NCBI GenBank assembly: GCA_026413225.1
Contig: CM048552.1
Coordinates: 212,053,553-212,117,552, forward strand
Length of the DNA stretch: 64,000 bases
Direction: 5' to 3'
Origin: Otis tarda
Lineage: Eukaryota > Chordata > Aves > Otidiformes > Otididae
Shown: piece by piece, positions 37,515 to 51,500 of the stretch
How positions within the stretch are numbered: the stretch's first letter is position 1
Layout of the letters: every line of letters begins with the position of its first letter
The notes under the pieces: generated by a model
Database searches by the model: none
What the model saw: the letters and a program-made list of their open reading frames with translations, nothing else
What the model was told of the DNA's origin: nothing
Position numbers and translations under genes: made by a program

Positions 37515-39566
37515 AAAAATAAATTACAACTCTAGTGCTGGGAGAGAGGAGCAAGAACTGCCACTGCTGGTACAATTTTCTCCATCTCTGGAAAAGTCAT
37601 TTGCCTTTGCCCATCTGCAAATGGCCTGCTGTAAGACTCAGTGAAAGCTACGTGTGCTTTCCAGGTGAAGATGCTGAAGAATTGCAAAGCACCATTAAAA
37701 ATATCCCACTCTTGTCCACCTCTCATGCAAAATAGAGATTGTGAACAACTCAAAAGCTGACTGACATTCAGCTGGGCTTTGTTAGGGCAGTCAGCAAAAA
37801 ACGCAAGGCCCTCATCAAAATGGGTGATGGATTCCCACAGGGAACTTCTTCCACCAGTGTTGAAGCCACTTGCTTTATGTGAGTGACATGCAGGTAAATG
37901 AAATAATACCCTCCCAGCCAGCCGTCATTGGAAAGGAATACAGATGGAGACTGAACTGTCAGGCTGGAGCTGTCTTGAAGGTCAGAGCATTTTATTTAGC
38001 AAGAATCAGTGTCATTTGTGAAGATGAAATCTGTTCAGACTTTAATAGGATAAATCACAAGGGATATTCCAGAATAAATCAGAAAGGTTCTTGGTTTTTT
38101 TTTTTTTTCCCAAAGTATTAAGTAATTTGAATGAAGAACCAACTCACAGCTTTTTTAGGAAGAGAATAATTCAGTAGTTTTTATGTGTCTGAAGAGGATT
38201 GATTTGCCTAACATAAAGGTTGAAAGAGAGAGGAAATTTCTTATTATGAGAGATAGAGTCAGCTGTGATCGACACTCAGGTTTCTAACCAGCTTCTTCTG
38301 GAACAATTTCACTAAGTGTCAAATTGTGGACTACAGCCTATAGGTTTTCTATGAATTCTTGGGACCTGATGAGTTTGAACAGCTTGAAGGTGTTCTGGAG
38401 AAAAAATAGAGACATTTTCATACTTGTTCTAATTACTACTTAGCTTTTCTTAGAAGGAAGGAGACCTGTGTTCAGGCAGCAGGTGTTACAAGTTTAATCC
38501 GTTGGTTTCAGGCTTAGAAGAGATGCAGCTCGGTGTACACTAGTAGTAAACACTTAATTTTAATAATGAAGTTAGTAAGTTTAATATCTGTATTGAACTA
38601 TAGATAGAATCCTTGAAAGACAATTTTTCAAATTGTGTCTAAACTCATCTGGTTGTTTTTTCTGGCCAGTCCCATTGAATGCTTGCCACAAAGTGGATGC
38701 CAGTTTATTCATTTCTTCAGTCTTGGGCTCATTTAGTGTTGTAGTCAAGGAGCTAAAAACATCATTTTTCTGTCTGCTCACCTCATTTTCTCAGCCACCC
38801 TTTCTGGTTTTCGAGGAAGCAGTGAGTGACCGGGGTTTAGCAGGGGACTGACATTTGGGTTCCTCAGCCCTCCTCCTAGTTCATGTTTTACTCAGGGAAA
38901 AATGTGACGCTCCAAGGACTGTTTTGTCTCTCTCTTTATTGAAGTCCAGCTGAATTCAGTGGCAGGGTTTCCCCAGATCTCCACGAGGCAGGGCAGGACT
39001 CTAGGGTCTTTGCTGGAGTCAGCAAGAGCACCAGATAAACCCTGATGCAGTGATTTTCGAGAGTATATCTTCAAGTGCTTTACACTTGGGAGTCTGCTTT
39101 TGGGTTTTGGGTTTTTGTCCTGGGTTCTTTCTTAGGAGGGCAGATTTTATTTTATTTTTTGCTTTATTTTCTGCACCTAGTGTACTATGCTTTCCCTTCA
39201 CCCTCTGGCCCTGCACTAACACCAGTTTCAGGACTATGTCAATATTAAGTAAATTAAGCAATTCCCAACGTTGGAACTCAACTTATAGTAGTTCCTGGCA
39301 TGATTTTGGTTCAGGCCAGCAAGCCCTTTCCTTTGGTAACTGTTCTCCATGCCAGAGAGCACCCCAGGCACAGTGACTGGTAACAGATAGAGCGCAGGAT
39401 CCTGTGCTCTAACACACTATGTACTAACATCGTCACACATGGCACTGCTTCACTCTCCCAGTCTGTCTGCCCTGTGCATTTTCATTCTGTAAAGTGCTTG
39501 CACTGTTTGTTGACTTCAGGAAACAAATAATGTGAAAAATAGTAACGGCATACCCTTGTTTTTCAG

Positions 39567-39799
39567 CCACAGCCCAGCTCATAAGTATTACTTGACCACA
39601 GATCCAATCACCGGCTCCATCTACCTCTCCGACACCAACAGTCGACGTATCTATAAAATCAAGTCCACCACGTCGGTGAAAGACATCGTGAAGAATTCAG
39701 AGGTCTTGGCTGGAACCGGGGATCAGTGCCTCCCATTCGATGACACCCGCTGCGGAGATGGAGGCAAAGGCACTGATGCTACCCTTACGAATCCCAGGG
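39567..39799 (+). CDS. TENM4: TENM4 exon: second NHL blade
   Basis: This 233-nt exon has acceptor gtttttcag and donor gtgaga. It completes a serine, adds 77 codons from [13 protein letters not shown] to LTNPR and leaves G of a glycine codon. [18 protein letters not shown] is a clear NHL repeat (hydrophobic-Tyr-x-x-Asp...Arg-Ile); the loop motif [19 protein letters not shown] has the two cysteines conserved in the family. It is the common 3' partner whether or not the microexon at 33039-33059 is included. A CR1 element lies about 460 nt downstream. Confidence 0.96.
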
Positions 39800-40263
39800 G
39801 TGAGACTGCTTCTTCTCCACAGGCTTTTTTAAAGGGGTCTTTTTGAAAGGGGCTTGTTTAGTCATGCTGAAGACTGCTGTCCTCTCTGTTTCAGAAAATG
39901 CCCTTGAATTTTGCAGGCTTTCCCAAATCAACCCACAAACAAGTCCTAAGGGCTTGCCTCTGGAAATAATGGGGATGTCTCACCCTCAGCCAGTCCTGGG
40001 TCTTGTTCTTGAGGTGGCTGGGAGGAGTGCCAAACTAGGGGGGTGTAGTGATGGGCACATCTCCAAAGGGCAATAGAATAAAACCACCCATCAGTTTTAT
40101 ACCCGCTTAGCCACTACTCCTCCTTACCAAATAACAGTGTTTGGTCCTTCCCAGTCTGGACTGGATTCACTTCTGTTCAGTTACTGAGGCTTTCTTGGCA
40201 TTAAAAAAAAATTAAAAAGCTCAATAAGCATTGCTATATATATAAAATAGTAACCAAACCAGC

Positions 40264-40664
40264 AGGTTGAGAGAGCTGGGGCTGTTCAGCCTGGAGAAGA
40301 GGAGGCTCCGGGGAGACCTTATAGCGGTCTTCTAGTACCTAAAGGGGGCTACAGGAAAGATGGGGAAAAACTCTTCAGTAGGGCCTGGTGTGACAGGATG
40401 AGGGGTAATGGTTTTAAAATAGAGGGAGGTAGATTTAGATTAGATATTAGGAAAAAAATTTTTACACTGAGGGTTGTAGAACACTGTCCCAGGTTGCCCA
40501 GAGAGGTGGTGGATGCCCTATCCCTGGAAACGTTCAAGGCCAGGTTGGATGAGGCTCTGAGCAACCTGATCTGGTTGGAGACGTCCCTGTTCCTTGCAGG
40601 GGGGGTTGGACTGGATGGCCTTTGAAGGTCCCTTCCGACCCAAACCATTCTGTGATTCTATGAT
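40264..40664 (+). mobile_element. CR1 LINE, 5'-truncated
   Basis: Plus-oriented CR1 from ggttgagagagctggggctg to the tail attctgtgattctatgata. The ORF2 C-terminus is frameshifted; the segment from 40398 reads [20 protein letters not shown] and [20 protein letters not shown] in one frame. Confidence 0.93.
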
Positions 40665-43600
40665 ACAGCTCAGAGATACGTAAATTGAGGTTTATACATT
40701 GACATTATACATCGTGGCATCCAACTTAAATCCTATAGAGAGGTGGATACTAATTTCAATACGGGAATGATCCGATTCAGTGTGACTTCACCTGGCTCCT
40801 GATTAGCTGACTTAAATGTGATAAAAGCCCAGTCATATCAGAATTAAAGCATTGCACAGCCTTCATGACTGTGAACTAAATTGTTCAAAACAGGTTTAGC
40901 CAAACATATGCAGTCCTGTGTGTAGCCAAGACTTCAGTCTGGCAGTCTCAAGGTAACAAGCTCCGCATATGGAGGATGTCACTCCCCCCAGCTGTCCACA
41001 GCTCCTCGGAAAAAAAACACATGGAGGGTGTAGAGGACCCCTGTGCAGGAATTCTTTTATAAATGTGGCATTTTTGCCTGTTGTATGTCTTCTTGAGCAG
41101 TTTTTAGGATTGCGAGGAGTTATTTGTGTTGGCTTCAGCATCAAGGTGCTGCAGGTCTCCTTTTTCCTTCCATCTGGAAGAGGTAGCTACCTCCTTCCTT
41201 GTTATGGCAATTTCCAAGCCTGTCCCAACCTCTTTGTAAAGCAGGCTCTCAGCAAAACCTGCAGATCTTTTAACAAGTTATTTCACAGAGAGCAGGCAAA
41301 ATGAGGACAGCTGAGCCGTTGTTTCTCTTCTTAGCTGGACACCTCAGGAAGTCATTTTTCTTGACATAGAGATGACATTATTGTTACTGAATCCAGGAAA
41401 CCCAAACAGATTTAGTGACCTTTTGTGCCAGCTCTAGTTGTGATTTTTTTGTTTTGTTTTGTTTTTGTTACATGTTGGCTAGTTGTTTCCTGGCAGGATG
41501 CAGAAAAATATACCTTGGGAGACCTGGGGTTTTTTTTGCCAAACTGCTGCCCTCATAATATTCAAAGGGCCCAGCATGGTTTCCAAGCACTCCAGGTTCC
41601 CATGAGGTGACCATTATATTGGGATGAAGTATTGCCAGAGGCACAGACACAGAAAGGGAACAGCTACCTGTGGCCAGGTTGCAGTGTAGAAATTATCTCA
41701 CTGAAATGAGAGGGCTGAGTGAAAACAAAATTAAGTGACTTAGGCAGAGAGAGATTCAGGCAGTCCAGCAGACGAGTCATGAGATCAGGGAATCCAGAAA
41801 TCTGTCATCCAATTTTCGACACCACTTTGATTTCAACCAGTGCAAAAAAAAAGACAACCCACAACTTCTATTGGACCTCTGTTCTCCTGTGTACAAGATA
41901 AGAGGAATACTATTCATTTCTCTACATGGTCGGATATTGCAAGGGTTAGATGACTTATGTTTCTGCTTTGGAGAAGCAGAGCTCTGGAGTTCAAAGCTTT
42001 CAGCACTGAAATCCTTCTTGTTGGCAATTCAGACTCTCAGGAGGCTGTTCTTCCACCTCCATCATATAACGGCAAAATGCATGCATTCATTCCTCACAGC
42101 TCTAAAATTTCACGAAATAGAAGTAACTTGAGGATAAAAGGAAATAACACGAAGCAAAATGGCAACAAGAAAATAATAATCCAGAAAGCCCACGCTACCA
42201 ATGGAAGTTTCATAAACAGTATTCCCTAATCTGGTTCTAGCCTGAGTCTGCAAAGTGTGCTGAGACAATAGCTTGGCAGGTGTGACTCACTTCCCATTCA
42301 CCTCAATAAATGATTAACTGTAAAAACTCACACTGACAATGTGAGCATTGTTTATACCTTCACAGTGGTTCATCCTAGCAGAAAAATCCAGCAAATGCTC
42401 TTCCGCCATGTGGTTGTATTTCATAATAGTTCAAAATAAAAATGATTTCTTGTAGAAGTCACCACGAGTCCTCAGGTTACCCTCTGCTTCCCTGTCTTGG
42501 CAGGGAAATAAACACCCATAATTGAATGGTTGGAGGAAATTTGAAAACGATTCTGTAGCTATAGAGATGTCAGCTGGACAGGGAAGGACTTGGAACGTTC
42601 AGTTCTTCACCACTCACTTCGTCACCACTGTTCGTGGGACTCTACTTTTTAAGGCTAACGCTATTTTCTTGACTGAAAATAATTACTTAATGCAAAGTAG
42701 AATTTGTATATTTTAAGGACATCTTTGGACTTGTTAAAAAATTGTGAGGAAACAAGGTCTTGCCTCCAATTCATGGTGTTTTAATTAGTTGATATTTGCA
42801 GCTTGCTGAAAAACACTGAGGGAATACACTGCTGCCAGATGAAAAACAGCGATTCATAAAGACTGGAGAATCAGTCATGAGGTGTCAACATCTACCTTTA
42901 GCCTCTTGGATCAGTCAAGTATCAGGTCTAAGTAGGATTTTTTTTCTCTCTTCTCAGTGGAAATAAACTAGTGTCCTGAAGGTGGTTTGTTCTGTACCAG
43001 TGCACATGTCCAAAGTAGGATGAACCATGTTCTGAGAGTGTCGATCTCCTGGAGACGATATTGTGAAGGATGAGGTCCCTTCCTCAGCTAACCCTGTTCA
43101 GAGTGGTTAGGAACCAGTCTGATACTTCCAATTCATTTGCCACAGAGCACAGCAAAGCTTTCAGATGCTAATGAATTTCAATATATCCTTGCAAATTAAA
43201 GTGTTACCACTTTCTAATTATCATCTGCTAATAATGATCCTCTTCTACAAGCAAGCCAAAGAAAAATTAAAGCTCCAGCTTATCAGAGTGTTTGTTTGCA
43301 TCTGAGTACTCACCAGTGGTTCTCCTCGGGAAAATGTGGCAGAGAAATTACCAAGGAGCCTGCAATTAAGAGAGATTGCAGTGACAAGTCTGACACAATA
43401 GGAAGAAGGTTTCAGAAGGGACGTGGGGGGAAGGGGCCATCTCATTCATTTAGCACCACAAAACCAATGCAAAATGAAGTAATTAATTTGGGGACAGATT
43501 GCTTCCTTCACGTGTCCTGCTGAATGTGTAAACAAAATCTCAGTTGTTCGCTAAGTGTTCATGAGTTCCACAGAATTAAAAGAAGAAGCTCAAAGCTCCA

Positions 43601-46600
43601 CAATCTGTTAACATTTTTATTGTTAAGTCATGATGTAAGGGCCATTTCAGGGAAGACCAGAGGCTGATTGAACAAAATATCCTGTCTTTTACTGTGGCCA
43701 GAACAGACAAGTAGGGAGAGGGGCAATGATAGAATCGTCTTTCCCTGCTAACACTCCAGACTCATCATTGACATGTAGGGAACTTTCTGAAGAGGTTGCA
43801 CCTGGACCTGCACATAGATGCCACCGTCAATTGATCTAGAAACCTCCCTGAAAACCGAAGTTTGTCCTTCCAGGCACCTGGAAAAAAAAAAAAAAATTCC
43901 ACAATTTTTTTAGCCATAGCATGAACAAAATGTGGTCTTTTTGAGGCCAGATCATTGTTTTCTGTTATTCTCTCTGTGGTTTTCCCAATCCATTCCTATC
44001 TTCTAGCTTCTTTCTTGACCACTACAGAGCACAAAGCTGATCTTCACAGAAAACTTTTCACAGGGATTCTGAAATCTTTCTCCTGTGAGCTGTTTTGCAG
44101 CTTGTCATTGCTTATGGGTAGTTAGGCTTACTCCTTCCCCTGTGGATTCCTCTGTACTTATTGACATTGATTTTCATCTGCCATTTTATCACTGTCATTC
44201 AGCATCCAGCCAGACAAGAAAGCTCCAATCTGGATTCCTTTAGCACCTATTTTTTTACTTAAAAGGGTTTTTTTTCCCCCCTTTTCTTTTTTTCCTAAGT
44301 AGAGCTACATGGGCAATGCAATCACTTCTAGCAGTTTGTCTTCTAGAAGAAACCCACCATGTCCCGGTAGCTGTTTCCAGTGTAACGTTGTGCTGTCACC
44401 TCCTCACGCTACAAGGTCCTGACATTTCAAGCAAATGTCATCGCATCACAACCTTCTATCAGCACAACTCACTGGTGTGATGTACGTGGTGCGACAAGCC
44501 CTCGCTTCTTGTGGGATCTCCGACTATCCAAGAGGAGCCAGCATGATTTCATAACATATGTATTTCATATCTCAGAACTTAAAGTTTGGATCTGCAACGC
44601 TACCTGGGTAGTGGCAGCAGATGTTTTCTCTCAGTAACTGTGAGATTGAATTTCAAGCTGTGTGCTGAAAATCTTTAATTCCCTTATGTTCCTATGGAAA
44701 CATGAGAGGAGCCTTCTGCCAAAGCAAGCCAAGGCCTTTGGCTTTACATGCGTAACATGCGAATTACCCGTTTCTGTGCCCATTTCCAGGAGCCAGCTCC
44801 CAGCGCTGGATCTGTGCCATTATCAGAAAGGAAACACAGAAAGGTCCAATCTAACCTCTGCAATCTGCTGCAAAGAAACTGTGAGATGCTTCTCTCCCTC
44901 TCCACAGAAGTCATCCATCCAAAGACGCTTGATGGGAGAGCAGGCCCCCCCTCTGTAATTAGATATGATTCCAAGACAATCGGCTAAAGTCAGGAAAGGG
45001 ATTGGAGCAGTTGCTGTCTGAGAGGCATGTGCAAATGGGAATTTAGGGCTTTGACAGCCTGAAAACTCTGTTACCCTGCAGAACATCCTAGGAAATGCAA
45101 GGCGATTGAGATTGCTTAGCCTCGGTGAAAGAGGGATAAGCAGAGGGGTGCTCTGTGATAAGGACACATGCACATGCCGTTGCCCTGGAGCAGGGTGATA
45201 AGTGGTAACTTTGCCATCCCACTTTAACTTATTCGGGTGTGCAAGCTCTTTGTCTAAGCTGGAATGCAAAATAAAGTTGTGCTCTATCAAGGGATCAGAG
45301 CTGGCTTGAGAGCCACGGTACGTACAGGTTGTTATTACTGTAACTGGTTAATCAGACCAGCCATCAGACCCCAGCGCTGAACACTGCGAGCGGCTGTCAG
45401 CACACACTGCTGATAAGTCCAATCCAATCCATATGGAACTAGCTAGGAGAGGAAATTCTGCCTCATTTAAAATCACATTATCCACCCTGCCACCCTTCAC
45501 TGGCTTTTGGCCTGTCACACACCCTAATGGACAGGCGCCCTGAAAAACACTCGTCGTGAACCTGGGAATGGGTAAGAGCCTCTTGTGTTTGACAAAAGCC
45601 AATTAAGATCAACTAAACCTTCTATCATGCCTCTTCTGAAAAAGCATGTCTACTACATCGCTTAAAGAGTGCAGATGTATCCCTGGTTGTCAAGCAAACA
45701 CCGAAAAATACTAAAGAACTTGCCACTTGCTGGGCAAAATAATTAAAGGAGCAGTAACTTTCAACAGCAGATGCCAGCAGCAGGTGACATGTGCCAGTAT
45801 CCTGGATGACTCATTGGACAGGGCGCCAACTGGGGCACAACGCTGGCAGATCTCATGGCAGGTAAAGACATGTTCCAGAAAGCCACGGATGCCGGTGTGA
45901 TACTGATGCTTATACTGTCCGATCCCTCGGCAGCTTTCGACGAAGCACTGACATACAACTGATGTGTTTATATTGTATAGGGAGAATGAATGGCCACCAC
46001 TGCTGTGCCTTCTCCCGCAGCATTCAGATGTGCAACAGGTACCTACCCCTCCTCTTTGGGGTTCTTGTTTCGTGGTCCTGCAAAGATCAGTCCCTATCTT
46101 GGCATAAATTAAACACAGGTATTGGAATGTAGGACTAGAAGCAATCTTTTGGGTCATTTAGTCCTGTCATCCATTATTTTAGCAATCTTGTCATATAATC
46201 CCCTCCAAAATTAATGAACTTCATATTAAAAGCAGCAAGTAATTTTTTTCCTCACTGCCCTAGAGGCTATTCTGAAACTTCACTGCTCTGATGGTCAGAT
46301 ACCCAATCCAGGTCAAAATGATGCCCTTCAGACAGGGAGATGCTGTGAAGAACTAAGGAAAATGCTGGTTTTACCTCCTAGCAAAAAAAATACGCAGCTC
46401 CCGTTCAACTCGGTGATATGAAACATCAATTCCCTGACTCCTAATTAACTTTGGATCAACAGGTTGCAACCTCATCTGAATCCCTTCCTTTACCTCAGCT
46501 CAACGGAGAAGTTTATTCTTTCTCTCAAACAATGACTTAGTCCTGAGGCTTTCCTGCCGTTACTTCCAGGCTAGATTGTCTTCTGTGGATTTCTGTATGA

Positions 46601-47489
46601 CCAAATAAGATGTTTTTTCCACATATCATCCAGCTCTGTGGCCTCCAGCCCATGCAATAGTTACAGTGCTGGCTGAAGGCCATGATTTTAATTGCCAAAG
46701 CAATCAGGGGATTAGTCCCTGCTACGTGAAAGCCTAAAATTTTTCATCTGTGAACTGCTGCGTCTGTACTTCACAGCATAGCTCACAGTGGATGAAGACT
46801 GAGGGTAAATGTTTCAAACAAGGGGATCTGGCTGTAAAACAGGATTTTGGAGAAACACAAGATCGGATCGCTTCTCAGAAACATTCTCAAAGCTTTCTAT
46901 CTGAAACAGATTTTCCATCATTTCTGTCACCATGATGCCAGCCAAAAAAAAACATTGTAGTGAGGATTCATCTCAGTAACTTTATCTGTCTGCAGCATAA
47001 ATGTTTCCTTTGGAGATGTTTGCTGCAGTCTCCTTTTATAGTCAATGGGGAGGAAAAGGTGTTTCTAGAAGGATTCATCTCATCTCTTATGGCTATCTGC
47101 TTTAGAGTGATATGAATTGCACCCTAAAATAAGATATTTCTCTCCACTGACTGGAAAAGCTCCAGATACTTGCTTGGATGCACAATGCAAATGTCTGCTT
47201 TTTGCCAAGTGATTGCTTCCCCACTAGTGAAAAAAACCAAACGGGAAGATCCCGATATTCATATATTCCAAGCAGAATTTTCACTTGCGTAGAAAAGAGC
47301 ATTACAGGCTTCTACATTCATTTACTGTTCCTTTACATTCTTTGAGTGTCTTGAAGACACTCAAATATTATGCTGAGCAGCATCCTCCCTCCGTAGGGTG
47401 GATGAGATGGATGACCCTGTTAGTATCTGTGGAGTTATTTTTAATTTATACTCGCATAAAAGAGAGGTGAATGAGGCCCTTAACTTCTT

Positions 47490-47650
47490 ATTTCTGCCTT
47501 AGCTGTGGACTTTCTCTGTGACCTTGTGAAAATTGCTTTATCTGTTATTTTCCCGATATGTAAAATTAAGATGATCACACTCACAGAATGCTATGAGGTC
47601 TAATTAGTGAGTGTAAAGCACCATGAAATGCTCTGATGGAAGATGCGGAG
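47490..47650 (+). repeat. MIR-like ancient SINE relic
   Basis: ctctgtgaccttgtgaaaattgc, then gtaaaattaagatgatcac, tcacagaatgctatgaggtc, gtgtaaagcaccatgaaatg: nearly full MIR order, diverged. Confidence 0.75.
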
Positions 47651-48381
47651 TATAGCTGGCCTGGGATAAAGAGGAGTAAAGGAGGCTGTGCTAACATAAC
47701 AAATACTTGAGAAATGATGCTTCGGGGGCAATGAAATGGCGCATATCTGCAGGTGAGGAAACGAGAATCAGCAGCCTGTAACTGTTGGTGGCAGACCTCA
47801 AATCCTCTGATGGGAGTATGCGTACAAAGGAGGTTTGGACAATGTTTAGAAACAGGTGGAATACTATAGATTAGTAGGATTATTCTAGGAAAAAACCCTT
47901 CCATATTTACCCATCTGGAATTTCACTGACCTGATGGATCTTTCACAGCTTTTCTCATCACCATTTCTGAAAGATTTACCAGTGTAACATTTTCATGTGC
48001 ATGGCTAGATATTCAAACCATGAGCAACTCCACCGTGTTTCTGAACATGCAAGACACATAGTTACTAGAAAACCTTCTCCTTTCAGAGGTTCACTGAATG
48101 CCATGCCCTTTTCCAGAAGGAATCAGGGATTCCTAAATTGCATCATTTGCCCGTTGGAAGTGCCTGCAGTAGAATGGTGCCGGTTCAAAGCTCCTGATAA
48201 CCAGGACTCCTGCATGTCCAAGTCTCATCTCATCCCTTTTGAATGCCGTAAAATATATTGCTCCCAACCAAACCAGACATCTTACTCTTGTATGAATGTC
48301 AAACCAGATATCGTCTTCCATCCATCTCATAATTGTCAGGTTGCTGTTCCTTTCTGACTATCTTGCTTTTTCCCTCCCCAG

Positions 48382-48536
48382 GCATCACCGTGGACAAGTT
48401 TGGGCTGATTTACTTTGTGGATGGCACTATGATCAGGCGGATTGATCAGAATGGGATCATCTCAACTGTGCTGGGTTCCAATGATTTGACATCTGCTCGG
48501 CCGCTCAGCTGTGACTCTGTCATGGACATTTCTCAG
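48382..48536 (+). CDS. TENM4: TENM4 exon: third NHL blade
   Basis: This 155-nt exon has acceptor cctccccag and donor gtaaga. Two bases complete the split glycine; 51 codons follow, from [21 protein letters not shown] to VMDISQ, ending on a codon boundary. The NHL repeat is [17 protein letters not shown], and [13 protein letters not shown] is shared by vertebrate teneurins. It lies after the longest complete intron in view (about 8.6 kb) and 4.9 kb before the next exon. Confidence 0.95.
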
Positions 48537-51500
48537 GTAAGATGATGTTTCGCTTGGGTTTCTACAGAATAGAAGCCTATGCCTTAACCCTGTCTGCATG
48601 TCTGTGTGCCTCCCCAGGTTTGACAAAGAGGTAAGGACTCAAGGAGAATTACAACTCTACGTATTCTGTGTTATGAAAATTACTGGGTTAAAAAGAACAA
48701 TCCTATAAAGACTGAAGGAAAGGGCCTAACTGACCTAACTCAGACATTTCTGGGGAGAGAGCTTTTAAAGATACCCCAGCCACAGAAGAGACTTTTCGGA
48801 ACTCCCAATCAGCTAGGAGACACAGATTCCTGGGAAGCCAGGTCTCATTAGGTTCATCTCCCAAGAAACTAGACACTTTAAACTAAAAAGACCAGGCAGC
48901 AGCACTCATTTTGGTAGGGCTATGCGCCACACTCTGTTATAACAACTTAGCTAACCATAGGTTTTTTTCTTTGCTTCCTTCCATCCTAATTTGACCCAGC
49001 ACAATTTTAGACCTGAATCAAATTAACATCTAGGAAATACTGATTGGAGGCTGTGGTGCCAAAATTAGCAACAGCAGGAAAACAAGAATCTTGAATTGCA
49101 TCAGATTGCAAATTGGTTGCAGCTACCATCACGCTGGGCTTTTAAGTCCTGCTGCTTAAAGGTGGAGAGAAAAAAAAAAAATCAAGAAGAGAGAGAAAAA
49201 GAAATCTCAGTTTGATGTTTGCTTTACTTCTGGATGGCACAGAAGAGAAATCTGTTACAGCCCAGCACTCGACTTTTTGGGGCATTGGCCAACCTGTGAA
49301 ATCGTGCCAGTTTAGAGGTAGTGTCCTTTGAAACCTTTGTGCAACGTGTTGTTTGCCTGGCTCCAGGAATGTTGCCCTTTCCTATGAAAATATAGATCAT
49401 AGCTGGAGAGCTAAGTGCTAAGTTTTATTCCGCCACAATAGATGCCAGTGGGGTTTCCTTTTTGTAACTACCTAGATAATTTCCGTGCTCCCATATGGGA
49501 TCTGTTCTTCTTGGTTTTCCCTCTAATTTGAGAAGATTATTCTTGCTTCTTTGCAACTGCTTCCCACTGTCTGCAATTTATGAACAAGCTGAAATTATGA
49601 GTTTAAAAGCTCTCATGCCTTCTATAGAAGCAAATTTTGCTGGTTAAAGGCCTTCTTGCAGTATGTTTCTCATCTTACAGGCATAGCTTTTTCTTTATCT
49701 GAATTTCAGGGGCAGTTACCACACAGCCATTGTGGATTCAGGCTTTAAAAATTATTTTCTTGCAGCTTATGTGGCTTATATGTATACTAATGTCATGTTT
49801 GAACACTTCTGAGGTAAGCTAAAATATATCAGCTGAAGACTCTTTCTTTCCCTTCATAAAATGATAGGAGCCATTTTTAGATTAACCTATGATGGGCAGA
49901 TTAACCCCTATGGTACCAGACAAACACACCAAAGACAAGTTTAATTTAAAAACAAAAAATCAACAAATCCACTCGCATCAGGCCAAAAAAAAAAACCAAC
50001 AGCTTGGGAAGCAGCTTTTCATCATTTAGAGTAGCTAGAAGGGTCTGTTCTGTCAGGTCTCTGAGACTCCCTGGGACACAAGGACATGAAATATTTAGCT
50101 GCTGATGTTGACAAGGAATGCTTTTTAAGAAATTGAAAATTCCCTTGTCAGTTCAGAATAAACTCTGCTCTTGATGCTAACTCGAGGCTGCGGAGCTTAA
50201 AAACCACTGGAAGGGATGGAGGCATGTATTATTAAAGAGAAAGCCACAGGCTATAATGTTTTACTACAGGAAGGGTTAAAATAGGGCAAGAACTGAGAAA
50301 AGGAAGGAGATTTTGCAAACAGAGAGCCAGACTAGGCAGAGCTGAGCACACTGCTTAGCCATGGAAATGAGGTTCACAGGCCCAGCCATTAGAAAACACA
50401 ATGAATCAAATACCTCGTGTCTAATGCTCTTTAACCAAAAATGAAAAAAAAGGATGTTGAAAAGGGATTTAAACATGAATAGAAGCATCAAAAGTAAGGC
50501 ATAGCTGTGGCAGAGATGTTCAACTACAGGCTTTAAAAATATGAATCTCCTGTGTGCTTCTAGATCTTACCTGTCTCTTCTTGTTCTTGGTTTTAAATAA
50601 AACCACACTGAGAGATGACCTGCTGGACTTGAGTCTGGTGGCATCTTGTCCTCCTCCTTCCAATAAGATTGCCACCTTACAGATGCAAAATACCCTCACA
50701 AACCGTCACCTCAGACAAATGAGAAGAAGCAGCAACTGAGATGGATGGTGGGAGAGAAAGGTTTGAAACAAAGAAACAAGGGCCATAAGCCTGTTGCTCT
50801 GTGTCATGCTACACTGCAGCACACTTGAAGTCTTACAGAGATGAGCCAGGAGCTCCTGAGGTAATAGGAATCAGCAGGGATACACCAGTGAAATACCTCA
50901 AAGGAATTAAGGGGTATTCCTCTAAGAAGGGAACATGGCCAACGGCCCCGCTGAAGTGCCTCTACCCCAATGCACGCAGCATGGGCAACAAACAGAAGGA
51001 GCTGGAAGCCACCATGTTGCTAGAAAGCTACAACCTAGTTGCCATTACGGAAACTTGGTGGGATGAATCCCATGACTGGAGTGCGGCTATCGATGGCTAC
51101 AGGCTGTTCAGAAGAGAGAGGTGTGGAAGGAGGGGTGGAGGTGTTGCCCTCTACATCAAGAAATGGACGGAGTGTGAAGAGCTGCCTCTGAAGAACACCC
51201 ACGAGAAGGTTGAAATCTTACAAGTAAGAATCAGAGACCAATGCAGCAAAGGGAACTTTGTGGTTGGTGTCTACTACAGGCCACTTGATCAAGGGGAGCC
51301 TATTGACAAAGCCTTCTTGCCCCAGCTACAGGAGGCCTCATGCTCACAGGTTTTCATCCTTCTTGGGGGCTTCAGCCACCCCAACATCTGCTGGAAAAGT
51401 AGCAGAGCGAGAGCTGTAGGCAATTCAGGAAACTCCTGGAGTGCAGTAAGGATAAATTCTTAATCCAGGTAAAAGACAGCCCTACCAGAAAGGATGCAAC

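Larger units (their letters stand above)
33060..39566 (+). other. TENM4: Intron after the microexon
   Basis: This 6.5-kb intron begins with a strong donor and an Rbfox-type TGCATG 45 nt in. One CR1 3' fragment (37338-37514, plus) is present. A block at 33120-33250 rich in TAAT-type sites may be regulatory. Nothing coding is supported. Confidence 0.75.
39800..48381 (+). other. TENM4: Longest complete intron in the window
   Basis: This 8.6-kb intron has one CR1 piece (40264-40664), a MIR-like relic (47490-47650) and an AT-rich block at 43150-43250 with several TAAT cores. The rest is unrecognised unique sequence. Confidence 0.75.

Noticed and set aside
44823-45290. Open frame of 155 codons on the minus strand.
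   Set aside because: No domain, no splice support; length is compatible with chance.
45711-46157. Open frame of 148 codons on the minus strand, rich in Cys and Ser.
   Set aside because: Low-information composition, no family recognised, no promoter or splice context.
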